In this document: positions 30,079 to 39,851 of the stretch, in pieces
Numbering within the stretch: position 1 is the stretch's first letter
Layout: each line of letters starts with the position of its first letter
NCBI GenBank assembly: GCA_021502835.1
Contig: JAKFGP010000027.1
Span: 9,030-73,029, forward strand
Length of the DNA: 64,000 nucleotides
Source of the DNA: Streptomyces thinghirensis
GTDB taxonomy: Bacteria; Actinomycetota; Actinomycetia; Streptomycetales; Streptomycetaceae
Direction: 5' to 3'
Translations under genes and position numbers: made by a program
Notes under the pieces: model-generated
What the model was told of the DNA's origin: nothing
Database searches by the model: none
What the model saw: the letters and a program-made list of their open reading frames with translations, nothing else

Positions 30079-30411
30079 GCGCCGACGTACCAGTACCAGT
30101 GTACCGAGTGCGGCGAGGGCCTCGAGGCGGTGCAGGAGTTCACCGACGACGCCCTCACCGAGTGCCCGAACTGCCAGGGCCGCCCGAAAGGTGTTCTCGG
30201 CGGTCGGCATCGTCTTCAAGGGCTCCGGCTTCTACCGCAACGACAGCCGCGGCAGCTCGTCCAGCAGCTCGACCGCGTCGAAGTCCTCGGCGTCCTCGAC
30301 GTCCTCTTCGTCGAAGTCCTCGGACCCGGTTCGTCGTCGGGCTCCGGGTCGTCGTCGAGCTCGGGATCTTCGGGTTCCGGCAGCTCCTCCTCCAGCACCA
30401 CCGCCGCGTAA
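30079..30411 (+). CDS. FmdB-family zinc-ribbon protein
   Basis: Small putative regulatory protein. The text PTYQYQCTECGEGLEAVQEF, TDDALTECPNCQGR carries the CxxC...CxxC ribbon, then FSAVGIVFKGSGFYRNDSRG. The C-terminal half is a low-complexity Ser/Gly tract (SSSSTASKSSASSTSSSSKS and SGSGSSSSSGSSGSGSSS). There is a good ribosome site (AGGAGGAAG), but the codon at the start position is GCG (30079); relatives have GTG, so a T-to-C error is likely. Two frame breaks lie near 30187 and 30330. The N-terminal CTECG and SGFYRND identify the family clearly. Confidence 0.85.
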   Translation, partial: APTYQYQCTECGEGLEAVQEFTDDALTECPNCQGRPKGVLGGRHRLQGLRLLPQRQPRQLVQQLDRVEVLGVLDVLFVEVLGPGSSSGSGSSSSSGSSGSGSSSSSTTAA

Positions 30412-30492
30412 GGCCCATCAGGACTCTTACGAGACCCTGTCGTCGTCCGACGACGGGGTCCTCGGCGCTTCCGGGACGGCTAGGGTGCGGGC

Positions 30493-31345
30493 ATGGCGAA
30501 CATGGCGAACAAGGTGGATGCCGAGATCGGCGTGATCGGCGGCTCCGGTTTCTACTCGTTCCTCGACGACGTGACCGAGGTCGAGGTGGAGACCCTGCAT
30601 GGGCCGCCCAGCGACTCACTCTTCCTCGGCGAGGTCGCCGGCCGGCGGGTCGCCATCCTCCCCCGGCACGGGCGCGGCCACCATCTGCCGCCGCACCGCA
30701 TCAACTACCGGGCCAACCTGTGGGCGCTGCGCTCGGTCGGCGCGCGCCAGGTCCTCCTGGCCCGTGCGCGGTCGGCGGCTCGCGCCTCGAGTACGGGCCG
30801 GGCACCCTGCTGGTGCCGGACCAGTTCGTCGACCGTACGAAGTCCCGGCCGTCGACGTACTTCGACGGGCTGCCGATGCCCGACGGCACGGTGCTAACGT
30901 GGTGCACGTCTCGCTGGCCGACCCCTACTGCCCCACCGGACGGGCCGCCGCGCTGGAAGGCGGCCGGGGGCGGGACTGGGAGGCCGCCGGTGGACGGCGG
31001 CACCCTGGTCGTGGTCGAGGGCCGCCGTTCGGGACCCGCGCGGAGTCCTTGTGGCACCGGGCACAGGGCTGGTCGGTGGTGGGCATGACCGCCATCCCGG
31101 GGCGGCGCTCGCCCGTGAACTGGAGCTCTGCTACACCTCGCTGACCCTCGTCACCGACCTCGACGCCGGTGCGGAGAGCGGCGAGGGCGTTTCGCACGAG
31201 GAGGTTCTGCGGGTGTTCGCGGCGAACGTGGACCGGCGCGGGCGTCCTGTTCGACGCGGTGGCAGCGCTGCCGGCGACCGCGGGCTCGGGACTGCCCGTG
31301 CGGGGCGGCGCTGGGCGGGATGGATCCGGGATCACGCTGCCGTAG
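30493..31345 (+). CDS. S-methyl-5'-thioadenosine phosphorylase
   Basis: Phosphorolysis of MTA in methionine salvage (PNP/MTAP family). Start ATG 30493 or 30502: MANKVDAEIGVIGGSGFYSF, the phosphate-binding GGSGFY motif, then VAILPRHGRGHHLPPHRINY RANLWALRSVG in sequence. LLVPDQFVDRTKSRPSTYFD and DGTVANVVHVSLADPYCPTG follow, then TLVVVEGPRFGTRAESLW, SVVGMT and ARELELCYTSLTLVTDLDAG. It ends in a short Gly-rich tail at 31345. Six frame breaks occur. The order fmdB-MTAP-SAF-mscL is common in Streptomyces. Confidence 0.88.
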
Positions 31346-31579
31346 TCGCGGGGCGGTGCCGATCGGGGGCGGTGCCGGGGCGACTGGGTCGCTGGTGTCG
31401 TATCGGTGGCGGTGGCGACTCGGGCGCTGGTGTCGGTGCCGGCCGGGAGCTGGTGTCGGGAGCCGGAACGTCCCGTTCGGGTGAGGGAGTTGTCCACAAC
31501 CGGTGGGTGGCCCACGGGCTCCGGCGGGCGACGGCGAGAGCCTCATCGTGGGACGCAAGCCGATCCCTCGTCGTCTCCT

Positions 31580-32190
31580 CGTCACATGTGGTGGTCACCG
31601 TGTTCCGTTCCTCCCGTTCCACCGTTCCCAGCCCGCTTCCTCCTCCCCGCCCCTGCTCCCGCTCGGCACCGAGGCGCCGCCCACGTGCGAGGTGCCGCAC
31701 CTCGCCCCGGTCCGGGTGCGCGGCGGACGTCATCTGCTGCACCGGCTCGTACGCCACCGGCGGCGCGCCGTGGCCGCCGGGCTCGCCGTCACCGCCGCGG
31801 CGCTGGTCGCGGCGGGCCCGCACCTGGGCGCCGGCGCACTGGGACTCCAGCGGGCACGCGGACATCCGGCGACGGACTCGGAAACGGCAACGGAGACGGC
31901 GCGCAGGCGGCACGGCGCGCGACTCGTGACGGCGCCGGTGCGGATCGCCGACGCGGCCACCGGTGCGGCTGCTCGGGCCGGGCGACCGGGTCGACGTCGT
32001 CGCGGCCGGGGACGGCGGCGCGGGCGACGCCTCCGTGATCGCGCGCGGAGCGCTGGTGGCGGAGGTGCGGAGCCCATCGACGGGCCGCGCGCCGGCGGCG
32101 CACTGGTGGTGGTCTCGGTGCCGCGTGCCACCGCGCACCGGCTGGTCGGCGCGAGCGCCCTGTCGCGGCTGGCGGTGACGCTGTGGCTGA
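31580..32190 (+). CDS. SAF-domain (CpaB/RcpC-like) membrane protein
   Basis: Probably a pilus-assembly or envelope protein with a SAF domain. Readable parts: CEVPHLAPVRVRGGRHLLHR, LVRHRRRAVAAGLAVTAAAL, VAAGPHLGAGAL (transmembrane helix), then RLVTAPVRIADAAT, RLLGPGDRVDVVAAGDGGAG, VIARGALVAEV and GGALVVVSVPRATAHRLVGA with SALSRLAVTLW near the end. Start and stop are both uncertain because of frame breaks near 31970 and 32080; the limits given are approximate. It shares its neighbourhood with FmdB and MTAP. Confidence 0.7.
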
Positions 32191-32328
32191 GCCCGTCAAG
32201 TCGCTCGTTCGAGGGGTCTGATTGGACAGGACGGCCCAGCACTGACGTAGGTTGCGGAGCGTTTGTTCCACACCCTGTCCGTGCGAGACCCGTTCGCGCG
32301 AGCTTGTGCATCAAGGAGAGCCCCCGAG

Positions 32329-32845
32329 GTGAGCGGAGAAGAACGAGCCGGGGGGGGGGGGAGCGTCTGGCAGGGCTTCAAGGCCTTCCTGATGCGCGGA
32401 AACGTGATCGACCTGGCGGTGGCGGTGGTCATCGGCGCCGCCTTCACCAACTATCGTCAACTCGGTGGTGAAGGGGTGTCATCAACCCCCTGGTCGGAGC
32501 GTTCGGCACCAAGAGCCTGGACAGCTACAGCTCCTGTCTCAAGGGCCCGTGCACCGGTACCGGGACGCCGCCACGGGCGTGCGCATCCTGTGGGGCTCGG
32601 TGCTGGGTGCCACCCTCACGTTCGTGATCACCGCGGCGGTCGTCTACTTCATGATGGTCCTGCCCATGGCGAAGTACCTCGCGCGGCAGGAGGCCCGCCG
32701 CAAGGCGAAGGAGAGCACTGCGGGAGATCGTCGAGGTCTCCGAGCTGGAGGTGCTCAAGGAGATCCGGGACGCGCTGGTCGCGCAGCGCGGTTCGGGCCA
32801 CGACCGCCGTAGGACCGCCCGAGGCGGGAGCGGCTCGGCGGGTAG
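32329..32845 (+). CDS. mscL: Large-conductance mechanosensitive channel MscL
   Basis: Emergency osmotic-release channel, homopentamer. The start GTG at 32329 gives VSGEERAG, a run of Gly codons from a 12-G tract, then SVWQGFKAFLMRGNVIDLAV and AVVIGAAF, the first transmembrane helix. Next are VNPLVGAFGTKSLDS-type text, ILWGSVLGATLTFVITAAVV and YFMMVLPMAKYLARQEARRK (second helix). The cytoplasmic helix ends EVLKEIRDALVAQRG and the probable stop is 32845. Frame breaks lie near 32450, 32540, 32720 and 32820. It is slightly longer than E. coli MscL, as in other streptomycetes. Confidence 0.9.
32350..32361 (+). repeat. 12-base G homopolymer inside mscL
   Basis: Twelve consecutive G near the start of mscL encode Gly residues not found in relatives, whose N-terminus is short and mixed. 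Confidence 0.9.
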
Positions 32846-32854
32846 CCGCACGGT

Positions 32855-33031
32855 TCAGAGGTGGTGGGGCGGCTTCTCGTCGAGGAAGCGCTTCAGGTCG
32901 GCCGCGCTGTCGCCCTCGGGCCCGCTCGCCCCATCCCCGGTCGGTGTCGTCCGAGGTCTGCTGGTCCAGCGGGTCGTCGAAGACCAGCGCGGGCCTGGGC
33001 GCGCGGGGCTCGGGTTCGGGGTGGTGCTCAT
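32855..33031 (-). CDS. Short conserved hypothetical protein
   Basis: About 58 residues: MSTTPNPEPRAPRPALVFDD, PLDQQTSDDTDRGWGE and, after a frame break near 32935, EGDSAADLKRFLDEKPPHHL. It is acidic and Pro-rich at the start with a helical, charged end. It lacks membrane segments. Function unknown; it is convergent with mscL and divergent from the P1 peptidase gene. Confidence 0.65.
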   Translation of the reverse strand: MSTTPNPSPARPGPRWSSTTRWTSRPRTTPTGDGASGPEGDSAADLKRFLDEKPPHHL

Positions 33032-33130
33032 GGCTCCAGGGTACGGCCCCTCCGCTGCGGGGGCGCCCCGGCTTCCCGGGCACCCCTGATGCCGCCGCCG
33101 GGCGCCGGTGCCTGGACGAGGACTGGCGGC

Positions 33131-34172
33131 ATGACAGTTGACGCATTGACGGACGTGGCCGGCCTGCTGGTGGGGCACGCGACGCGCACCGGCGACGGGT
33201 GGCTCACGGGCACGACGGTGGTGCTCGCGCCGGAGGGCGGGGCGGTCGCCGCCGTGGACGTGCGCGGAGGAGGCCCCGGCACCAGGGAGACGGACGCGCT
33301 CGATCCGCGCAACCTGGTGCAGAAGGTCCAGGCGGTGGTGCTGACCGGCGGCAGCGCGTACGGGCTCGACGCGGCGTCCGGGGTGATGGCCTGGCTGGAG
33401 GAGCGGGGACGCGGGGTGCGTGTCGGCCCGGACCCCGCGCACGTGGTGCCGGTGGTGCCCGCGGCGTGCGTCTTCGACCTGGGGCGCGGGGCGACTTCCG
33501 GGCCAGGCCGGACGCGGCCACCGGACGCGCGGCGGCCGAGGCGGCCCACGCGAGCGCGCCGGGCGCGGGGGTGGCCGAGGGGTCCGTCGGGGCGGGGCAC
33601 GGAGCCGTGGTCGGCACGCTGAAGGCGGTATCGGCAGCGCCAGCACCGTGCTGGGCTCGGGGATCACGGTGGCGGCGCTGGTGGTGGCCAGCCGGCGGGA
33701 TCGGTGACGGATCCGGAGACGGGGGTGCTGTACGGGGAGTTGTTCCGGGGCGGACGGGCGGAGTACCCGGCGCCGGGCGTCCACGAGGGCGGCGGGCGGC
33801 GCCTCGCCGAGGTCGCGGCGAGGAACGCGCAGCCCCCGCTGAACACCACGCTCGCCGTGGTCGCCACCGACGCGGATCCGTCTGGCGCAGGTGCAGAAGC
33901 TGGCCGGCATGGCGCACGACGGCATCGCGCGTGCCGTGCGGCCGGTGCACCTGCTCAGCGACGGGGACACGGTGTTCACCCTGGCGACCGGGCGGCGCCC
34001 CCTCGACGCGGCCCAGCCGCTCGCGCGCTGAACGAGCTGCTGGCGGCGGCGGACATGGTGACCCGCGCGATCGTGCGCGCCGTCCGGGCCGCCGAGGCCG
34101 GTGGACGGCCGGGCGGGGCGGCTGCCGTGGTACGAGGAGCTCTACGGACGGCCGCCGTCCAGGACCGGTTGA
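33131..34172 (+). CDS. P1-family peptidase (DmpA/NylC type)
   Basis: Self-processing aminopeptidase or endo-hydrolase of the DmpA/NylC superfamily. Start ATG 33131: MTVDALTDVAGLLVGHATRT, GTTVVLAPEGGAVAAVDVRG, GGPGTRETDALDPRNLV and VVLTGGSAYGLDAASGVMAW. After breaks come FDLGRGGDFRARPDAATGRA, AAEAAHASAPGAGVAEGSVG AGHGAVVGTLK in sequence and GGIGSAST, a likely autocleavage region. GSVTDPETGVLYGELFRGG and NTTLAVVATDADLSRAQVQK complete it. It ends at 34172. Three to five frame breaks; about 345 residues is normal. Confidence 0.85.
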
Positions 34173-34344
34173 CCAGATCCAGGAGCAACTCTCCCAAGTA
34201 TCACGGGTCGTCCCGAGCAGGTGATTGTCCCGGTTCTGTCACGCGTCGGCGTTCCGGGCGGCCGGTGGGAACCCCGTCGGCCGCCGGGCACCTCTACAGG
34301 TCTGGAAGCGAGCACCGCACAACACCCGCAACCTGGAGCAGCCC

Positions 34345-35566
34345 GTGACAACGCCGGACATATCTGCGCGGCGCGTACTGGGCGCCTGTGCCGCCCTGGT
34401 GGTCGGCGCCCTCACCCTCACCGCCTGCGGCGGAAGCGCCAGTGCCGAGGACAGGAAGGACGGCAAGGGCGGGGCGGACTCCGCCAGGACCTCGGTCGCG
34501 AAGGTCGTGATCTCGGCGGAGAACGGTTCGACCGGCGCCTCGATCAACGCGACCGGCGTGAAGGTCAGCGACGGCAGGCTGACGGACGTGAGGATGACGG
34601 TGCCGGAGACGGGCGCCGTCGTGCCGGGCGCGGTCCCCGCCGGACGGCGGCAGCTGAAGCCGAAGGAGCAGTTGGAGCGCGGCACGAAGTACCGGATCAC
34701 GGCGGGACCGCGAAGGACACCGACGGCCGTACGGCCGCCGCCGACTCGGTCTTCACCACCTCCTCGGCTAACAGCTTCATCGGCACGTACACCCCGGACG
34801 GTGGCACGACGGTGGGGGTCGGAATGCCGGTGTCGTTCACGTTCGACAAGGCGATCAGCGACTGCGGAGCGTGCAGTCGCACATCACGGTCACCCCAGCA
34901 GCGGGCAGGAGGTGGTCGGCACTGGGTTCGGGTCGGGCAGCGGCTCGACTTCCGGCCCGAGGAGTACTGGAAGGCCGGCTCCAAGGTCATGATGAAGATC
35001 GACCTGGACGGGGTGGAGGGCGCGAACGACGTCTACGGCGTGCAGAAGAAGACCGTCACCTCACCGTGGGCCGCGCCTACAGGTCTCCACGGTGGACGCC
35101 AACACACAGACCATGACGGTCGTGCGCGACGGCAAGACCATGAAGAGCGTCCCGATTCTCGGCGGGCGACGCCCAGCACACCACGTACAACGGAGGATGG
35201 TCATCTCCGAGAAGATCCTGCAGACCCGGATGGACAGCCGGACGGTCGGGCTCGGCGGCGAGTACGACATCCCGGACGTGCCGCACGCCATTCGGTGACG
35301 ACCTCCGGCACCTTCCTGCACGGCAACTACTGGTACAACCAGGGCAATCCGCCCTTCGGCCGCCAGGGCACCAGCCACGGCTGTGTCGGACTGCGAGACG
35401 TCCAGGGCGGGCAGGGCGACACCCCCGCCAAGTGGTTCTACGACAATCCGCTCATCGGGGACGTCGTGGTCGTCAAGAACTCCCGGACGACACGGTCGCG
35501 CCGGACAACGGACTCAACGGCTGGAACATGCCCTGGAGCGAGTGGGTCGCCGGAAGCGCCGCCTGA
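34345..35566 (+). CDS. Lipoprotein L,D-transpeptidase
   Basis: Peptidoglycan cross-linking enzyme. The start GTG at 34345 gives VTTPDISARRVLGACAALVV and the lipobox LTLTAC, so it is an exported lipoprotein. Two Ig-like domains follow (SVAKVVISAENGSTGASINA; FTFDKAISD). The YkuD catalytic domain reads TVDANTQTMTVVRDGKTMKS, VISEKILQTRMDSRTVGLGG, FLHGNYWYNQGNPPFGRQG and TSHGCVGLRD with His and Cys in SHGC. It ends WNMPWSEWVAGSAA. Five or six frame breaks. The architecture matches actinobacterial Ldt proteins of about 405 residues. Confidence 0.9.
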
Positions 35567-35604
35567 CCGGCCTCTGAGCAGCGTATTTTGACGATTCGTC
35601 GGGT

Positions 35605-35638
35605 CGCGCGGGAACTTTTCGCGTGGCCGCGCGTTTTT
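35605..35638 (+). terminator. Intrinsic terminator after the L,D-transpeptidase gene
   Basis: CGCGCGG (35605-35611) pairs with CCGCGCG (35627-35633) and is followed by TTTTT, one of the few classic U-tract terminators in the window. Confidence 0.75.
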
Positions 35639-35661
35639 CGGACGTACGTTTTCTCGGTTCC

Positions 35662-35676
35662 CGGACATGATGTCCG
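35662..35676. promoter_or_regulatory. Palindrome upstream of the DUF6227 gene
   Basis: CGGACAT-G-ATGTCCG is a perfect 7-bp inverted repeat, 57 bp before the TTG start at 35733. Its position suits an operator. The cognate regulator is unknown. Confidence 0.45.
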
Positions 35677-35732
35677 ATCGAGGGGCTACGGTATGCACCC
35701 TACAAGGTGATGCAGCAACGCCGGGAGAAACC

Positions 35733-36485
35733 TTGAGCGTTCCGTACGAGGACGGCAGCGTACGAACCACCCGAGTTCGCCTCGAGTCTCCGGAGGAGTA
35801 CCCTCATGCGACTGCTCGGTCGCGCCCTGAACTCGTTCGAGCTGCCCGACGAGACGATACGGCAACTGGACTGCGCGCTGGCGCACGACGGTTCCCTGCA
35901 CTCCGCGCACCACAGCGCGGGGCTGCACCGCGAGACGTACCGGCACACCTGGCTGCTCGCCGACGGCTCTGGCGGTCACGCTCTGGGAGCTGGTCCACAA
36001 CACCGCCCCGGGCAGCGAACCGCAGCACGAGGTGTACGTCGACGAGGAGGAGCTGCGCACCGCCACCGCCCGGCTGGCACTGCCGCCGGACACACCGGAC
36101 TTCGAGCTGCCGGTACAGGTGCAGCTGTCCCCGGTGCCCGCCCCGCGGCACGCCTACGTCCCCGACGCCTCGGCGGACCACGCCCGCCGGCTGCTGCGCC
36201 GCGCGGAGAACGCGGACCGGCCCGGTGCCGACCCCGCCAGCGCTGCTGGCGACGGCGTCCGCGCACCAGATCACCCAGGCGTTCGGCGGCCCCGCCGCAC
36301 GGGCCGCGCCCGGATCGGTTTCTCGCTCTACGAGCACGCGTCCCTGCTGCGGACGGCGCGGAGGTCTCCCTCTGGGAGGTCGAGCACACGGCTACGCCCG
36401 ACGGGCGGCACATGTGCGAGGTGGTACGACAGCGAGGACTCTGCACCGCAGCGCGATGGAACGGCGCGCGGCTCAGGTCTCCTAG
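35733..36485 (+). CDS. DUF6227 family protein
   Basis: Streptomyces protein of unknown function. The start TTG at 35733 (ribosome site GGGAGAA) gives LSVPYEDGSVRTTRVRLESP, then RLLGRALNSFELPDETIRQL, ALAHDGSLHSAHHSAG and LHRETYRHTWLLADGS. After breaks: LWELVHNTAPGSEPQHEVYV, DEEELRTATARLALPP, LLATASAHQITQAFGGP, GFSLYEHA, AEVSLWEVEHTATPDGRHMC and MERRAAQVS at the end. It has no signal, membrane segment or known catalytic motif; it contains a few aromatic-rich repeats (LLADGS/AEVSLWEVEHT and AVTLWELVH). Four frame breaks. Confidence 0.85.
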   Translation: MSVPYEDGSVRTTRVRLESPEEYPHATARSRPELVRAARRDDTATGLRAGARRFPALRAPQRGAAPRDVPAHLAARRRLWRSRSGSWSTTPPRAANRSTRCTSTRRSCAPPPPGWHCRRTHRTSSCRYRCSCPRCPPRGTPTSPTPRRTTPAGCCAARRTRTGPVPTPPALLATASAHQITQAFGGPAARAAPGSVSRSTSTRPCCGRRGGLPLGGRAHGYARRAAHVRGGTTARTLHRSAMERRAAQVS

Positions 36486-36677
36486 ACCGGGCAGGTCTCC
36501 TAGGCCGACGCCGCCGGGCCGAGGAGGCAGCCGGGCCGCGACGCCCTCGGGCCGGGCCCCTGCGGAACCCGGCCCGTGCATCGGCACCGTTGACGAGGAC
36601 CGTCCCTACGCGGCTACCAGCTGCTTGGCCCCCGGCGCCGAGGCCGACGGGTCCGCGCCGCCGGGTCCCGGTGCCTG

Positions 36678-38729
36678 CTACCCCGGCGCCGGCTTGCGCA
36701 GGCCCTTGAGGACGATCACCAGGGCCGTGGTGACGCAGACGCCCGCCGCGATGGCGACCAGGTAGGAGCAGCGGGTTGCCGATCAGCGGGACCACGAAGA
36801 TGCCGCCGTGCGGGCGCGCAGCGTGGCGCCGAAGGCCATCGAGAGGGCGCCGTGACCGCGCCGCCCACCATCGAGGACGGGATGACCTGCAGCGGGTCGG
36901 CCGCGGCGGAGAACGGATCGCGCCCTCGGAGATGAAGGAGGCGCCCAGCACCCAGGCGGCCTTGCCGTTCTCGCGCTCGGCGGCGTTGAAGAGCTTGCTC
37001 CCGCACGGTCGTGGCCAGGGCCATCGCGAGCGGCGGGACCATACCGGCCGCCATGACCGCCGCCATGATCTTCATCGCCGAGTCGCTCGGGTCGGAGACC
37101 GCGATGCCGGCGGTGGCGAAGGCACAGGCGACCTTGTTTGACCGGGCCGCCGAGGTCGAAGCACATCATCAGGCCGAGCAGGGCGCCGAGCAGGACCGCG
37201 TTGGCACCGGACAGGTCGCTCAGCGAGTTGGTCATCGCCTTCTGCGCGGACGCGATGGGCTTGCTCGATCACCACGAACATCAGGAACCTGACCACCGCC
37301 GAGGAGATCAGCGGGATCACCACCACCGGCATGATGCCGCGCAACGCCGCCGGGATGCGTACCCGTTGGATCGCCATCACCACGGCACCGGAGATCAGAC
37401 CGGCCGCCAGACCGCCGAGGAACCCGGCGTTGATGGTCAGCGCGATCGAGCCGCCGACGAACCCGGGGACCAGGCCCGGCCGGTCGGCCATGCCGTAGGC
37501 GATGTAACCGGCCAGCACCGGGACGAGGAAGGCGAAGGCCACGCCGCCGATCTGGAACAGCAGCGCCGCCCAGTTGTCCGCCTGGGACCACACGAAGTGG
37601 TCCATCACCGACGGCGCCTTGTTGATCTCGTAGCCGCCGATCGCGAAGCCCAGGGCGATCAGCAGACCGCCCGCGGCGACGAACGGGACCATGTAACTGA
37701 CCCCGGACATCAGCCAGACGCGCAGCTTCGTCCCGTATCCCGCACCGGCCCCGCCCCCGCGCTCGACGGGCGACGCCCGCCGGAACCGGCCGGACCGGCC
37801 GAACCGGCCGCCGTGACCTCGCCGCGGGCCGCCTTGCCGCGGACCTCGCCGATCAGTTCGGCGGGCCGGTTGATGGCCGCCTTGACGCCTGTGTCGACGG
37901 TGGGCTTCCCGGCGAAGCGGTCCCTTCTCGCGCACGGGCACGTCGTGGGCGAAGATCACGCCGTCCGCCGCCTCGATCACCGCCGGGTCGAGCCGGGTGA
38001 AGCCGGCCGAGCCCTGGGTCTCGACGGCGACCTCGACGCCCGCCTCGCGGCCCGCGTTCTCCAGCGACTCGGCCGCCATGTAGGTGTGCGCGATGCCGGT
38101 GGGGCAGGAGGTGACGGCGACGATACGGAAGGGGCGCCCGGGTCTCGCCGCTCCCCTCGTCGGGGCTGCCCGTGGCGGTCTCGGCGGAGGCCGCCGCCGA
38201 GACCGCCACGGAGTCCTCGGCGCCTTCGGAGGCGTTTTCAGGGACACCTTCGGAGTCGCCTTCGGAGCCGCCTCCGGCACCGGTCCGCTCCTCCCCGCGG
38301 ATCAGCGCCGCGGCGGCGCTCGCGTCGCCCACCGACCGCAGCGCGCCGGTGAACTCGGCGTTCATCAGCTGCCGGGCGAGTGAGGAGAGGGATCGTCAGG
38401 TGGGCGTCGTCGGCGCCCGCCGGAGCGGCGATCAGGAAGATCAGGTCGGCCGGGCCGTCCGCCGCCCCGAAGTCGATGCCGGCCGCGCTGCGCCCGAAGG
38501 CCAGCGTCGGCTCGGTGACATGCTCGCTACGGCAGTGCGGGATGCCGATGCCGCCGTCGAGGCCGGTCGGCATCTGCGCCTCACGGGCGGCCACGTCGGC
38601 GAGGAAGCCGTCCAGGTCGGTCACCCGGCCCTGGGCCACCATCCGCTCGGCGAGGGCGCGCGCCGCCGCTTCCTTGGTGTCGGCGGACAGGTCGAGGTCG
38701 ACCAGATCCGCGGTGATCATGTCGCTCAT
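36678..38729 (-). CDS. fruA: PTS fructose transporter EIIABC
   Basis: Phosphotransferase permease that imports fructose as fructose-1-phosphate. The start ATG at 38729 begins the EIIA domain: MSDMITADLVDLDLSADTKE, with phospho-His in GIGIPHCRSEHV. An Ala/Glu-rich linker leads to EIIB (VAVTSCPTGIAHTYMAAESL, Cys in SCPTG). EIIC has LMSGVSYMVPFVAAGGLLIA, FAFLVPVLAGYIAYGMADRP, GFLGGLAAGLISGAVVMAI and MPVVVIPLISSAVVRFLMFV. A hydrophobic end (about VVPLIGNPLL, then VAIAAGVCVTTALVIVLK) closes at 36678. Five or more frame breaks; about 684 residues is typical. Confidence 0.9.
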
Positions 38730-38901
38730 CGCGGGCTCCTTAGCTCGCGTATCGCCCGGAACGTGGGGTGGTGGGCGGGGGCGGGGAGGGGGGACGGGGG
38801 CACTGCGGTGGGGGCGTGAGCCCAGGCCGCGGGGCCCGGGACGGGGTGGGGCCGAGGAGCAAGCCGGGGTGGAAGTCGGGGGTAGGAGCGGGGGAGGGAG
38901 T

Positions 38902-39851
38902 TCATGACGCCGGCTCCTTCAGTGCGCGGTCCACCGGCACCTCCGCCGTGACCGTCACCGCCCCCGGGTCCAGGTCGCCCGGCGTCGGCATCACACTGCC
39001 GGGCAGCTGCACGGCGGCGGCGCCGTGCGCGACGGCGGAGGCGAGCGCGCCCGGACCGGCACCGCCGGCGACGAGGAAACCGGCGAGGGAGGCGTCACCG
39101 GCGCCGACGTTGCTGCGTACGGCGTCCACGCGGGCGCTGCCGAACCAGGTGCCCGCGTCGTCCACGAGGAGCTGGCCGTCGGCGCCGAGGCTGGCGAGCA
39201 CGGACCGGGCGCCCAACTCCCGCAGTTCCTCGGCGGCCTTCACGGCGTCGCCGACGGTGGCCAGGGGGCGCCCCACGGCCTCCGCGAGCTCCTCGGCGTT
39301 CGGCTTGACCACGTCGGGCCGCTCGCGCAACGCCTGGAGCAGGGCGGGCCCCGAGGTGTCCAGGGCGATGCGGACGCCCGCGGCGTGCGCCCGGGCGACC
39401 AGGTCGGCGTACCAGGAAGGGGCGAGTCCGCAGGGCAGACTGCCGCAGCAGGCGATCCAGTCCGCGCCGCGTGACTGGCGCCGTACGGTCTCCAGGAGCA
39501 GTTCCCGTTCGGCCGCCGACAGCTCGGGGGCCCGGCGCGTTGATCTTCGTCAGGACGCCGTCGGCCTCGGCGAGCGCGATGTTGGCCCGGGTGACCCCGG
39601 CGATCGGTACCGGCGCGACCTCGATCCCCTGGGCGTCGAGCAGTTCGGTGACGAGGGCGCCGGACGGGCCGCCGAGCGGCAGCACCGCGACGGTGCGCCG
39701 GCCGGCCGCCGTCACCGCGCGCGAGACGTTCACGCCCCTTGCCGCCCGGGTCCACGCGCTCGCCCGTGGCGCGGACGACCTCGCCGCGGTCGAGGGAGGG
39801 GACCTCGTAGGTGCGGTCCAGGGACGGGTTGGGGGTGACGGTGAGGATCAT
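38902..39851 (-). CDS. fruK: 1-phosphofructokinase
   Basis: PfkB-family kinase making fructose-1,6-bisphosphate. The start ATG at 39851 overlaps the fruR stop (ATGA): MILTVTPNPSLDRTYEVPSL, EVVRATGERVDPGGKG and NVSRAVTAAGRRTVAVLPLG. Later SGPALLQALRERPDVVKPN, EELAEAVGRPLATVG, SVLASLGADGQLLVDDAG and VGAGDASLAGFLVAGGAG, the catalytic Asp motif. It ends DRALKEPAS. Frame breaks at about 39737 (extra C) and 39530. It lies between fruR and fruA; the 172-bp gap to fruA is unusually G-rich. Confidence 0.92.

Noticed and set aside
31391..31460. Three GCTGGTGTCG repeats after MTAP
   Set aside because: Short, irregularly spaced (35 and 23 bp) and expected by chance at this GC content; no CRISPR-like regularity.
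36474..36510. Duplicated CAGGTCTCCTAG at the DUF6227 stop
   Set aside because: A 12-base duplication next to a stop codon; may just be a small local event with no visible function.
36328..36951. Reverse-strand 207-residue frame across the DUF6227-fruA gap
   Set aside because: Its text is fruA C-terminus in part and shadow sequence in the rest; the true fruA stop at 36678 explains it.
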